A DNA stretch of 64,000 bases, from contig JAHDVF020000578.1 in assembly GCA_022606425.2 (NCBI GenBank), forward strand, positions 868,001-932,000. Reading direction: 5' to 3'. The notes under the pieces were generated by a model, which did not search any database, had not been told where the DNA came from, and saw only the letters and a list, made by a program, of their open reading frames with translations. This document shows positions 24,401-33,700 of the stretch, piece after piece (the stretch's first letter is position 1; every line of letters starts with the position of its first letter). Origin of the DNA: Lepidostoma basale (taxonomy: Eukaryota > Arthropoda > Insecta > Trichoptera > Lepidostomatidae). Both the position numbers and the translations under genes were made by a program.

Positions 24401-27335
24401 AGAATGGTAAAAAAATTATATGTTAACGGTGTAAATGGAACCAGAAATAGAGGAAGACTGAGGAAAACGTGGCACGATCAAATAAATCAAATATTGAATG
24501 TCGGCCATGTGAGGAAGCAAGAGAAATGTCAGGAAAGAAAAGTGTGGCAGTCCATTCTTTCTGCCTACCCCTTCGGAGAGACGGCGTGATGGTTAGTTAG
24601 TTAGTTAGTTAATTTATTAACTTTTAAAATGAAAAAGAAAAAAATCTTTATGATGTAAAACTCTACGAGTATATAAAGTATTTAATATTTACAAAAGTAT
24701 TTAACTTAACGGACGTAAGTCACCTCTGACGTGAAAGAAGAATTTTGTCTGAAGAGGTGACACGATGAATCTTGTCTGTGGAATCTGTGCGTAATTACTT
24801 TGTCAGTTGAATATTACCAATGGAGCGATTAACATACACAGTGCCTTTTAAAAATATTGATAGAATAACATTTTCAAAAGATACAAAAGCTAGCGTCCGA
24901 TAAGGGTTAATATTTTTGAAAGTATATGTAAACGACGTAAACTGAAATAGAAATAGAGGAAGACTGAGGAAAAGGATCAATTCAATCAAATATTAAATGT
25001 CGACCATGCGAGGAGTCGGAGAAATTGACTTGCGCGCGTGACATGATGTGTGAATGCTGAGGAAGCAGTGGCGGTACTGCCATAGAAGCCCAGAAGCCCG
25101 GCTTGCGTAAAAATTTTTGAATCAAAGCCCCCAAATCTAAGAAATCATGCCCCCACATAAACCAACAACCCACCAAATCACCTTCCAACAATGTTCCCAT
25201 CAGACGTAAGAGGAATAGCCGCAAGAGCTGAACCTCTCTAAGCCAGAAGAGGTTTTGATTCAAATTTTTTTACGCAAACCGGGCTTCTGGGCTTCTATGG
25301 GAGTACCGCCACTGTGAAGAAGCGAGAGAAGTACAACAGGAAAGAACAGTGTGGAGGTCCATTCTGCCTACCCCTTCGGAGAGACGGCACGATGGTTAAT
25401 TGGTTTTCTAATACTTTATGCGAGTAACATGCTTCACCTTGCTAATATTAATAATTATTAACATAAATAGTAATTGATAATGCCATAGAAGGGCAGAAAA
25501 TGTCTCTCCTATAAAATATAACAAACAACTTATAGAAAATTTAGTATTACTCATTTAATACGTAATTGACACAACTATTCAAAATGTATTATTTATCAAA
25601 ATAAAAAAAAATAAAACACAATTGCAATGTGTTCCACGTTTGAATAATATGAATTGAGCATTGGATGGGGCAGTAAAATAATTTTAACCTTGGATTTGAA
25701 ATCTGGGAAATCCCACATTATGAATCACTTGGATTTTTATGTGACTGAACACAATATGAAACTGTATTACATGTATGCAAAAGAAACAATACATATAATG
25801 ATGCTATTAAAATAAACAAAAGTTGTTTAAAAATAGAAGAATTAAAAATTCTATAAGTGATATGAAATATTCACGACACGTGTTTCGTCTTATGAGGACA
25901 TCTTCGAAGATGTCCTCATAAGACGAAACACGTGTCGTGAATATTTCATATCACTTATAGAATTTTTAATTCTTCTATTTTTAAACAACTTTTGTTTATT
26001 TTAATAGCATCATTATGGAATTCTATACACTTAATCATACATCGATTAAATACATATAATACCGTAAATAATTTATAATTAAGATAACCAATAACTACAT
26101 ATATTCGTCAAATAACTAACTAAAGTTAATTATTTGACAAAAACATTAAATAAATAAAATATTGCATTGCATGAATAAATAAAACGTTTCTGATATCATT
26201 TACAAATAAGCTTATATAAGGAGCTGGCAGAAGAAGGATGAAAGTAGAAATAAGATCACTGAGAAAAACGTGCAGGAAAACTATAAATGATAGAATACCA
26301 AATGACAAAAGAAGAAAGAAATGTAAGGCGATTGCATCTAATTTTATGGGATCACTTAGATGGTTTGGACATATGGAACAAATGGTTAAAAAGTTGTATA
26401 CAAGCAGTGTGAATGGAAAAAGAAGCCAAGGACGGCCAACGAAAACATCGCATGTTCCAATTAATTGATTACTAAAATGGGACCACATTCATAGTCCTAA
26501 AAATTTATGAGCGTGCGTGTTAAGATGAATGAATGGTTAGGAAGTTCGAGAGGTACGTCTAGATAGAGAAATTTGACAATGATGGTTAGTTAGTTTTATT
26601 ATAAATAACCAAATGCGGAATTATATTATAATGATGTGTAAGATATTTTTTACATTTTAAATTTACATAAATACCATTTATTATTATTATTAAGATCTTT
26701 GTGTACTCCATTTTAAATGAATAAAAATTAAAATGGAACACTTAAAACAAAAATACGAATAATTTTGAAAAAATACAGGATTGTTATGAAAGAATATTTA
26801 CTTTTAAAATAATGACAACTGTTCTTCTCACACAATTTAACTACAATAAAACCTAATGGTAATGATTTTTAAATATGGTTTTATGTAAATAAATACCTGT
26901 TTTCATGTTTCCATGAAGCATCGATCTAATTCTTGATATCCAAAGTTGACTTTCGCTCTCCGACTGTCCCGCCAAAAGAAGGATTGGTTTTCGGTTTTCA
27001 GACGTGGAAAAGACGCCAAATGAATAATTCTTGGTTTTTGATTCTGTGCGATGAATCAAGGAATGCTTAGGAATTTCTATTTTCGAATTCGAAGCTAAAC
27101 CAGCGGAAGTATGAAATATTATTGATATGTCTCCTTCTTTCAATGGAGATGGCCTTAAAATACACCACTGCTTTTTCCAAGCCTGTAATTTCAACATATT
27201 TATTAACATACCTAGTTAGATTTAAAAAAGTGTTGAACTTTGATACAACTCTTGAAATGAAATAATATTTACCTTCCACGGAGTGAATCCTCTATTACCT
27301 TTAGCACACAGCTTAACATCTAAAAAACCTGACAT
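12485..27335 (-). CDS. Dok: PH + IRS-type PTB docking protein, Dok/IRS family
   Basis: Membrane-recruited adaptor that is tyrosine-phosphorylated downstream of receptor or Src-type kinases. Eight exons: 27335-27273, 27182-26897, 24146-23903, 23170-22974, 16815-16700, 15576-15449, 14266-14078 and 13373-12485. All junctions are GT-AG and in phase, giving 2112 nt and 703 aa. The PH domain spans about residues 3-112 (GFLDVKLC...WKKQWCILRP...LWISRIRSML). The PTB domain is about 118-225 (SFNVSIVDN...LTISADGF...FEFGPGELVLFCL). The C-terminal tail holds docking tyrosines: IYEEIDD (Y363), TYEVLPD (Y379), EYVLMSP (Y662) and NYTVM (Y696), the last two YxxM. A proline-rich PPPLPPR (393-399) could bind SH3 domains. 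An alternative acceptor 52 bp upstream of exon 5 would give an early stop. YVLMSP is also typical of IRS/Chico, so subfamily is uncertain. Introns total over 12 kb, mainly mobile elements. Confidence 0.85.
13555..13985 (+). mobile_element. LINE fragment of the (TTAG)n-tail family, degraded
   Basis: Plus-strand pieces matching the family: AAAATTATAAAAGGATCAATGCG with TGGTTTGGACATATG (R-W-F-G-H-M), and the tail block TCTGCCTACCC...GGCATGATGGTTAG, separated by rearranged sequence. It lies in intron 7 of the Dok-like gene. Confidence 0.65.
14811..15215 (-). mobile_element. LINE fragment of the (TTAG)n-tail family (minus)
   Basis: Tail block CATCACGCCGTCTCCCCGAA at 14817, then, reading in reverse, the degraded R-G-R-P-R-K-T-W and R-W-F-G-H-M regions up to CGTCTAAGAGATCTCATTTC. 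It is in intron 6 of the Dok-like gene. The open frame 14853-15107 on the plus strand is only the antisense of this repeat. Confidence 0.75.
16005..16268. repeat. Three tandem copies of a ~91-bp unit
   Basis: Units beginning TTATTACTGMCAAAATTCTG start at 16011, 16102 and 16194, each followed by GCCGGAGCAAAAYGGTTA and AACAAAGTTACAAAYTTTAT. The copies differ at about ten positions. They lie in intron 5 of the Dok-like gene. No known satellite family is recognised. Confidence 0.85.
17205..17640 (-). mobile_element. RTE-like LINE 3' fragment
   Basis: The minus-strand frame 17628-17224 reads YGCGTWTLTREV, RAMERSMMDISLRDH, then EEWLKGGEAYVQQ, the typical end of an RTE-type reverse transcriptase. 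No upstream RT palm remains. It sits inside intron 4 of the Dok-like gene. Confidence 0.75.
17745..17920 (-). repeat. tRNA-derived SINE
   Basis: Minus-strand SINE of about 175 bp: a tRNA-like head with B-box GGTTAAATTCCCGGATATGG, then the body GTGTGATTGTCACACTGTCT, GTGTAGAATTCACGTGACAA and the end ATCACGAGAATCAATATGAT. The same order is found at 33630 (minus) and 58850 (plus). Confidence 0.8.
18130..18660 (-). repeat. Repeat family X, likely LINE 3' region
   Basis: Contains the signature ATCACCAGAGGCAGGTTGGT with GTCTGTGCTGACGCTGTCG, shared with 23200-23335, 35160-35420, 59480-59820 (opposite strand) and 60120-60220. The minus frame 18565-18320 reads DSVSTDFYLP...[15 protein letters not shown]. 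The associated 3' end AAATAAACTGATTTGAT suggests a LINE tail. The family is not identified. Confidence 0.55.
18660..18945 (-). mobile_element. LINE fragment of the (TTAG)n-tail family, diverged
   Basis: Degraded minus-strand matches: CGTTGATTTTTCCAAATTC, TGATCATATCATGCTTTCCT, CATTCAAACCATGC. It directly precedes the 5' boundary of the CR1/Jockey-like element at 18962. Confidence 0.5.
18981..19625 (+). CDS. LINE ORF1 protein (coiled coil + nucleic-acid-binding), N-truncated
   Basis: RNA-binding chaperone of the LINE. Residues 1-65 form a heptad coiled coil (FEEFEKKITALDGRMKKVDT, LSNKIEELERRADD). The RRM-like part follows (NIEITGLPE, VVLNIAKKLGVG, RPIVVKF-like KPIVVKFMSRMIK), then a basic C-terminal part (FINEHLSLRNKKLHLTARL). 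The layout resembles ORF1 proteins of L1/CR1-type LINEs. The native start probably lay upstream and has been lost. Confidence 0.8.
   Translation: MLSFSQSLGFIDGRFEEFEKKITALDGRMKKVDTLESAVTALSNKIEELERRADDGDQRARQSNIEITGLPERANECLVDVVLNIAKKLGVGLEARDIDFAMRVAPKSVVSGRPKPIVVKFMSRMIKDTLVATIRKRRGLSTGDLGIPGTSVPIFINEHLSLRNKKLHLTARLRCKERGFRYTWTRGGTVFVRKSDGSPALAIRSMQCIEKSIV
19748..22645 (+). CDS. LINE ORF2: AP endonuclease + reverse transcriptase, intact
   Basis: Nicks target DNA and copies the element RNA by target-primed reverse transcription. The endonuclease spans about residues 12-245: LNVYLQNTRGLRTK, LTETWLGP, GGGVLLA, LGDFNMADIHW (about 152), HHPAIDFIL (about 232). The usual SDH block reads DSHHP. 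The reverse transcriptase covers about 500-745: ALITPVHKSG...NYRPIS, QHGFLRNKSV, YTDYAKAFDRVNH, GVPQGSHLGPLFF and the catalytic FADDMKVF (about 683). The C-terminal region has LEYVSPVWSPYY and RIERVQKMF. This order is typical of the CR1/Jockey group. There are no stops or frameshifts in 965 codons. The first residues may not be native. Confidence 0.93.
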   Translation: MSISITYIGELLNVYLQNTRGLRTKTDVFYFNSATSDHSILALTETWLGPDIASSELFDARYDVWRCDRGSRGGGVLLACLSHLNARARPEWTCEAESIWISLSRGTSGLPANLNITCVYIPKGSNYTKYVESFLALLSKLVTDRPDEDFLILGDFNMADIHWSHSASNQPLLPSNFSSACSGTFVDYISLLGLHQFNSVKNSLNRTLDLILSNTYRVSGISHSASPLVPEDSHHPAIDFILSSGSLHSLRESQRSVYLFKKGNYELINNFLSGVDWTNILSTSPLNTAVDAFYDVLHSSIDQFVPLKHFKNSANFPLWYNTPLIKLTKEKIKYHKRFTRYKNPLDYYTFSLLRTRQKRMARECLSQYIHSTELNIANNPKYFWNYVKSKRKNNNSLPKTMCVGGSISICGGNNICNAFSNYFQSVFVDETTPVTPNPCESSIINTIAGCPTDRPTLARYLSAVDINKGAGSDGIPPIYLSNCAKSLSEPLSIIFTRSLSEGCFPDKWKEALITPVHKSGSKNDIENYRPISILSTISKIFERIIYDNLYPSLKCILSEQQHGFLRNKSVLSNLIPFTDYAISNMHRGLQTDVIYTDYAKAFDRVNHNVLLAKLSGLGIHGDLLRWINSYIKNRRQAVVTGGFKSNFVGIPSGVPQGSHLGPLFFILYIHDIGNCFLHSKHLLFADDMKVFLKVSDTSDCLRLQSDLDRLSHYCILNKLSINANKCHKLSLTRKMNPHKHVYSINGSIISDSDRVRDLGVTIDPKLTFVSHIDDMVDKSLRTLGFILRTCKPFQNITALKVLFTTMVRSRLEYVSPVWSPYYAAHIQRIERVQKMFIKHINFKMCKSFSDYKSALIFHSLDSLENRRTLHDMMLLHKIIHFKIDNSELLSKLSLNTPMSRTRHTANQVFHLPVYRTNYALSAALYRICDIYNKHFGDIDVFHLSERNFKKVIGATFRRGCDHDVT
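23200..23335 (-). repeat. Repeat family X, 3' part
   Basis: ATCAAATCAGTTTATTTACT, CAAAAGACATTACAAACTC and GGCATCACCGGTTGGTTCT match, in order, the family seen at 18130, 35740 and 59480. It runs straight into the rearranged LINE copy at 23335. Confidence 0.55.
23335..23660 (+). mobile_element. LINE copy of the (TTAG)n-tail family with 5' inversion
   Basis: 23335-23457 carries the upstream part of the family in minus orientation (CGTCTAAGAGATCTCATTTC, GCCAGTTCCATGGTTCGCTT). 23458-23660 carries the downstream part in plus orientation (GTATACGTTAACGATATAAA, GTGTGGCAGTCCATTCTCTG, GGCGTGATGG). The switch at about 23457 is what twin-priming produces. It is in intron 3 of the Dok-like gene. Confidence 0.75.
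24250..24612 (+). mobile_element. LINE fragment of the (TTAG)n-tail family with intact 3' end
   Basis: Plus frame reading [54 protein letters not shown] and ending YPFGETA*, then GTGATGG(TTAG)n at 24590-24612. It gives the clearest view of the family's C-terminus and tail. It lies in intron 2 of the Dok-like gene. Confidence 0.85.
24925..25400 (+). mobile_element. LINE fragment of the (TTAG)n-tail family, split by a hAT-type MITE
   Basis: GACGTAAACTGAAATAGAAA through GAAATTGACTTGCGCGCGTG on the left, and GAGAGAAGTACAACAGGAAA to the tail GAGACGGCACGATGGTTAA on the right. It was cut by the MITE at 25066-25314, which removes cleanly to restore the family order. Confidence 0.75.
25066..25314. 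mobile_element. hAT-type MITE, 249 bp
   Basis: Long terminal inverted repeats (about 60 bp) starting CAGTGGCGGTACTGCCATAG and ending CTATGGGAGTACCGCCACTG. The flanking 8-bp duplications are TGAGGAAG (25058-25065) and TGAAGAAG (25315-25322), one mismatch. The CAGTGGCG ends and 8-bp duplication are the hAT signature. The interior has no coding frame. Its interior sequence also occurs alone at 57315-57410 and 61440-61550. Confidence 0.88.
25438..25560 (+). repeat. Degraded T-family terminal sequence
   Basis: TTGATAATGCCATAGAAGGG, AGAAAATGTCTCTCCTATAA and AACTTATAGAAAATTTAG follow the order of the T-family right arm. A partial inverted match (ACATGCTTCACCTTGCTAA) lies to the left. Confidence 0.5.
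25795..26016. repeat. Perfect 222-bp palindrome with PLE-end-like arms
   Basis: 111-bp arms meet with no spacer at 25905/25906 (TCTTCGAAGA). Comparing the arms base by base gave no mismatch. Each arm reads outward GAAGATGTCC, TCATAAGACGAAAC, ACGTGTCGTGAATATTTC and on to TTTGTTTATTTTAATAGCAT. A single-arm relative lies at 29703-29810. The motif order (GAAGA - GUC/GAC hairpin - GAAAC - ACACGUGU palindrome - C) parallels the hammerhead-like core at 39301. It is in intron 2 of the Dok-like gene. Confidence 0.92.
26230..26600 (+). mobile_element. LINE fragment of the (TTAG)n-tail family
   Basis: A plus frame with [47 protein letters not shown], then a degraded tail ending ATGATGGTTAGTTAG at about 26590. 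Interior deletions are present. Confidence 0.7.
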
Positions 27336-27760
27336 ATTAATGTCTTTATGAAATACGGATGTTAATACAATATTTTCTGAGTGGTAAGAAAAATAAAAGT
27401 AATCTATTTTAACTTATTAAACTTATCACAAAATTAAACAGTCAATTGTTTAAAAAATACGAATGTGAAAGACAGTTACCGGAAAAAAAAAACAATAATA
27501 ATATTTTTCTTCTTTTAGTTGTTAAAAGTATTGACTTTATAAAGCTGTTTAGTGAAAAACTGGTTCTTACTTTTGTTTTTCGATATGAATTTTTGCACTG
27601 GCAATTATTATTAAACTCTATTCTGTGGTAATTATATTTGAAGGTTTTTTTTTGTCTGCGTTCGATCAAATAAAATAGTAAATGTATCTAATTAAATTCA
27701 ATTGAACTTGACAGTAAACAATTTTATTTCGCCAAATTAGTAATAATATCTTTAACAAAA
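27336..27760. promoter_or_regulatory. Shared divergent promoter region, Dok-like gene / CPTP
   Basis: 425 bp separate the two start codons, which point away from each other. The stretch is AT-rich and holds no recognised mobile element, unlike nearly all other non-coding DNA here. Both 5' UTRs and core promoters must lie here unless non-coding 5' exons exist elsewhere. No TATA box or initiator is certain. Confidence 0.6.
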
Positions 27761-30700
27761 ATGTCGACTGATAATTTAAACTTAGTTTACGTAAACAAAA
27801 CTTTTAAAGAAAGTCTGTTGGAAGGAGGTGACGTTCATATAAGTAAATATATTGATGGGTACACCGAAATTATGAAGTATGTATAACATTTTAATAATAC
27901 AGCTTTATTTATTTAATAATGGATTGAGTGTCATGGTGTAAAACGAGAAAAGCATAAATAGTTTATTGATCTATGCGTTAAGATGAAGAATAAATGCTTG
28001 AATACATTGTGTATTGCGGAAATTATGATTAAAACGCGGAAATAAAAGAGCATGTCTACACGGTTGTGATGTGGTCTGAAGCTATATAGACGTAGAGACT
28101 ATCAGGCAGCCGTATCGCTATTGTCTTCCAGAATGACAGAGCATATAAAAGGTAAGCGTGCAAGTTTAAGGCTGATGTGGATTCCACTTCAAAATTGCAT
28201 TGATGGTGGTATTTCTGGTAATTGGATATACTCCTGTATTTATTCACTAGTATGGTATGAGGATATACTAGTATGACACAAATAAGGAATTAAAAGACAT
28301 TGTTTGGTTATGTCATTAATGGCCTTAGTCTCAGAGTAGTCACTAAATACTACGGGCCAGTTTGAAACAGTCCACTTATTGGTGGTTAAGATAGGCTTTC
28401 TAGATTAAAGTGTCTGGTGGTTTAATTTAATCAATAGCCTTTTGTTTTCTCGGAAAGCTTGGGTAAGGCACATTTGGATATTGTTGTTTTTAAAATAATT
28501 CATATTCTTCTTCAATGGCACTACAGCCCATATTGAGCTTTGGACTCCATAATCATTCGCGTCCAATTCTCTTTGTCATCTGATGTAACACTCCAGTTAG
28601 TCACTTCTAGTAGTTACTTAGATGCATTATTTTGATTCACAGTAGTTAGTTAGATGCATCTTTTTATTCCTGCCCTGGTCAACTTTTCACTATTAAATGA
28701 ATATTTTGATATGTACATATTTTAAAGACATCAATCGTTGAAGAGCCACATTCGAATAATCAAAGAGCTACATTTGCCGCAGTTTGCCGACCACTGGTAT
28801 AGTGTGATAGTGTAAAGTAAATATTTTAAAACCAAAATCTTCTTATTCTTCTTGTTCTGTCACACTTCCGTGGTGAATAGGGCCTCAAGGAACCTTTTCC
28901 ACCCTACTCTATCACATGCCTGATGCCTAACATCATCCTAAGTGAGGTCTGCTGCTTTAACCTCATCTTGCAGGGCTCTTCTCCAGGTGGCCTTAGGTCT
29001 GCCTCGCTTCCTCTTTCCCCGCATAGAGGACCAGTCTAGCGCCCCCTGGGGGATGCAGGCTGGGTTCCGTCTCAGGATGTGACCAATCCACAGCCATTTG
29101 CGTCTAGCAACTTGTTCTCTGATTGGTATTTCGCCTGCCATGGTCCAGAGAACGGCATTTGACACTGTTTGGGGCCAATAATCTTGAATATTGAGTGAAG
29201 GCACCTATTTATGAGCTTTCTAATAACATCCGCAGTAGATTTCCAAGTATCACATCCTTAAAGCAGTACGCTTTTAACGCTACTGTTGAATATTTGGAGC
29301 TTGAGCTTTCTCGAAATGATACTGGAACGCCATACAGGGTGAAGCATTGCGAAAGCTCCCCTTGCCTTGTTGAGTCTGCTGGCTACATCCTCTTCCATAA
29401 AGCGAAATAAATGATGAATGAATTTCTAAAAGGCTGCCACATTCAAAGTCGAAAAAATCAACGAGCGCCCGTGTGACAATATATGAATATAGAGGAAGCT
29501 CGAGATGTATGTCAGAATAGAGCAGTGTGGCGGTCCATCCTCTCTGCCTAACCCTGATGACTTGTTAGTTAATTATTATTAAGTTATGCACCCTTGAGGT
29601 GATTACATCACAAAAACGGCGCTTTAAATGTTAGCATTTTATTATTATTAATTGGTTAGAAAGAAATTACTATAAGTTTTATAAACTGTCAAGTTATACT
29701 AGCACTCGAAGATGTCCTCATAAGACGAAACATTGAATATTTCATATCACTTATAGAATTTTTAGTTCTTCTATTTTTAAACAACTTTTGTTTATTTTAA
29801 TAACATTATACTAGCAACGTTTTAATATTTTTTAAATAGCTTATTAAAAACATTTCATTACATTTTATGAGTTAACAAGATACTTATTTACAGATTCTTG
29901 AATTTAATTGGTTCAGTCTTCTCATTCGTAAGTAGTGATGTATCATCTAAAATGAAAATAATGGAAAAACATATGAAAGGCGATGATGCCTCGTACTATG
30001 AGAGCTTTAGAAAAATGATGAAATTTGAAAAAGACACAGGGCTCCATGAAAAGGTGGACTTCACGTCAGGTTCTCGAACCTTGCTGAGGCTTCACCGTGG
30101 ATTGGGTATGTGTCTTTTACTCTTTAGTAGATGTATTAAAACCTTTAAGCTAGGGAGACAGTAATAGTATATTGTTGATTGCAATAGAACAGTGGTTCCC
30201 AATTAGTTTTTCTTGCGTAACACTTCAAGAAACACTGGATCCAGGTTATTCCGACGTGTCTGTTTAGATCATCTTTCCACCGTAGTTGCGGTCGCCCTGC
30301 ACTTCTCTTCGCTGTCCACGGTCTCCAAGTCAGCAGTCTTCTTGTTCATTTTTCATCTTAGCTTCTGGCTACGTGACCCGCCCATTGCCATTTTAGAGTC
30401 GCCACCCGGTGGATGATGTCAGTGACCTTTGTTTTTTCTCTCACCGTATCGTTTCTGACTCTGTCTCTTAGGCTTATTCCTAACATGGCTCTTTCCATGG
30501 CTCTTTGGGTCACTCGCAGTTTCTCGGCACTTTTTTTGGACAATGTAACAGTTTCAAGACCATAAATACCAACTAGCAGAACGCAGGCTTCATAAACATT
30601 TCGTTTCAGGTTGATCGGTATTTTCGGGGGAATGATAAATATATTTTTTTTCCTTTCAAAATACAGTTCTAATGACATTAAAAGTTAGTTTAATGTGACA

Positions 30701-33700
30701 AATGTGCACGTTTTTTCCACAACTCGACATAAAAATATCTGGTTTCTTTTTGATCAGCTTCAGTCTCAAGTCGTCTTCGAGTTGAAGTCTGTAACGATTT
30801 TGTCATGGCCGAAAATCTGCTATCGGAAAGGTAGGTCGTGCAAAATGGTTAAATTATCTTAGTCAAGAGATTGCCACGCGTACACCTAGATTCAACTTCA
30901 CTAATCGGGAAACACTAGAATAGAAGCATAAAATGATTATTTTGAAAATAATTGGAAATTATTTTCTATTTGTTTTTTCCAACCAATTAGTTTTTTCTCC
31001 CGTCGGAGAACAAACTGTTTTGTAACCTTGATGAGACTCCGGTAAGAGCGAAACCGGTTGGTTTGATAGAACAAAAATAAAGTGGTAATAAACCAAATTG
31101 AAAAGTGTTAACTTTGATTAAGTAAAGTGTTAACTTTTTTTACATTCTTCTTCCAAGAGACTCATGAAATTGTATATAAACTCTTTGTTTTGATTGAATT
31201 ACTTTGTGGTTACATATAAATAATTTGTTTTTGCTTCAACCACTGGTCAGTAGAATGAAAAAATATTTTAAACAAAGGATTTCTTTTCTTAAAATGTATC
31301 CTCTAATTTGTATTTGTAGTCTTTGTGTTTTTATCTTTTAATATACTTTGCACTGCATTCATGTTAAAACAAAATAAAAATACATTATCTTAAAGAATTT
31401 TCATAAATTATCCTCATTACAACCTGAGACAAAGCAAAATGTGATTTGAAATGAAGTTTTAATTTATTTAATAGTTCTAGTAATGTGATTGGTATTTGCA
31501 TGTATTTTGTTTTACATTTTATTTATTTTTATATAGACTTCATCAGATTGTTTTTACGAAAGCTGGGAGAAGGGGATGACCACACCAACACATGTTTGTT
31601 GTGTCAGAATTCTTACGCGGATTCTCTTGCCCAGTTCCATCCATGGTATATCAAGTACGCAGCTAATCTCGCCATGCACGCCTTGCCAAACCGCCAGGAT
31701 CTTCTAAAAAAGGTAATTCTTATGCTTCTTTTTAGTTTCAACAATAACAACAACAAACCATCACGCCGTTTCTCCGCAGGGGTAGGTACAGAGAATGGAC
31801 CGCCACACTGACATACCTCTATCTTGACATACCTCTCTAGCTTCCTCCACATTCATACATCGAGTCATAAATGCACGTCGATTCTTCCGGCTTCTGACAT
31901 GACCAACCTTTAATATTTGATTAATTTGGTCATGCCATGTTTTCCTCGGTCTACCTCGATTCCTTACTCCATTTACATTGTTAACATATACTTTTTTAAC
32001 CATTCTTTCTTCACCCATGCGCTCCATATGTCCGAACCAACGCAGCGATTCTTTCATAATTTTGTTCATAATACCTTCTTTCGCTCTACATGCCTTCCTA
32101 ATATCAGCATTTGAGATTCTGTCGTACACCGTTCTACCACACATATGTCTTAGGCACCTCATCTCTACCGCATTTATTCTGCTCTTATCTTTCTTCCGCC
32201 AGTTCCATGCTTCGCTTCCATACCAGGGTTGGGACCAGAACTGGTTTTTAGTTTCAATCATAGGGATATACTACTACTACTACTTCTCGGCTCTACATCC
32301 CGGTGTGGGACTTGGCCTCCTCTACAACCAGTGGCGGTACTTCCATACAAGCCGAAAAGCCGGGCTTGCCTTAAAAAATCTATAATAAAAGGACGTTTAT
32401 TGCGCGTTTGAGCCGTCTACGAATAAAATATTATAATATTTTAAATTTTCGCGCGAGTTAAAGCGATTTAATTCGTTGCGTTGCAAATGACTCCGCTGAC
32501 ATGTGCAGAAATGACCTAAGTGTATGTTTTGTTCCACTCATACGCACCGTATTTTATTTCACTCCTACGTACCGTAGGTGAGATGCCCGCAAAATCGCCG
32601 ACGTCCACATGTTTTGTTTCATGTTTTCGATGGGCTTCATATTGGGCTTGCAAAATGTAAAAGGGTCCTTGTCGCACTTACGTAATTTTAGCTTGTAATC
32701 ATATAGCTAGGTGCATATATACCAGAAGATATCTACAATTTTTGTATGGATGTGAAGCCGGGCTTTATCACTCTGAAGTATGTTACTATTCGATGTGTCA
32801 CGAACTTCATTTCTATTGTCAGAATGTTATCTGTCATTTACGTTATGTGCAGAAATGTTATGAAAAGAACGATTATGTAATTTCTTAACGAATATTTATT
32901 AATAATTCCTTGGCTTGCCTCCTGGCTGACCCTAGGCACGCCACTGTCTACAACACTCCTTCACTGGCTTCTGTCCCTGGCCATCTCTTTCCATACCCCA
33001 GCTCTTTGCATTTTCTCCCAGTCTTCTTCCACGCAGTCCGCCCATCTTTTCCTTGGTCTGGAATCCAATCCTAGGGATATATTTGCAGCAATGTCTATTA
33101 ACATAATTGCCGGTTCTTGGGATGCCACTTGAGCCTTTATGTGGTAGTTCCCCGTTGCACTGCACTCTTAGGTCAGTCTTATCCTAGTGCACATGGGGTA
33201 ATTAATTTTGCAAAACGGCACGCTTGATAATAAATTAAAAAATCATAATAATAATAATAATATCTAATTGGTTGTGGAATTTTACATAATTTATTGAGCA
33301 AAAGAGCTTTTTTTGTATTATATTATTATAATATAAATAAATAAAAAATTATCATTGTCACATAATACTGATAACTGATAATTACTGCATTTCATAATGA
33401 ATCATTTTTATATGCATCATTTTGTGTGGTTCCCATTATTTTAGATGTTCTTGATAATTACTGATAAGTGTATAACATATGAGTATAACATTCAAATGAC
33501 ACTTAATAATGCCTTAACAAGTCAAAATATGTCATTTCCATAAAATTATTATTATTTTGCTAAATCGCTCTTTACATCATGACAGCATGAGCCAAATCGA
33601 TGTAAAGGGTAAAGGGTTATAGCTATCATAGTGATTCTCGTGACATGTGATAGGTAGCTAATCAATCACTATTTAATTGTCACGTGAATTCTACACCAGA

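Noticed and set aside
24590..24612. Telomere-type (TTAGG)n repeat
   Set aside because: The unit is TTAG, four bases, and always follows the LINE or SINE tail block.
31978..32385. 135-codon plus-strand frame
   Set aside because: Antisense of the LINE reading frame at 31757-32235, running into a hAT element.
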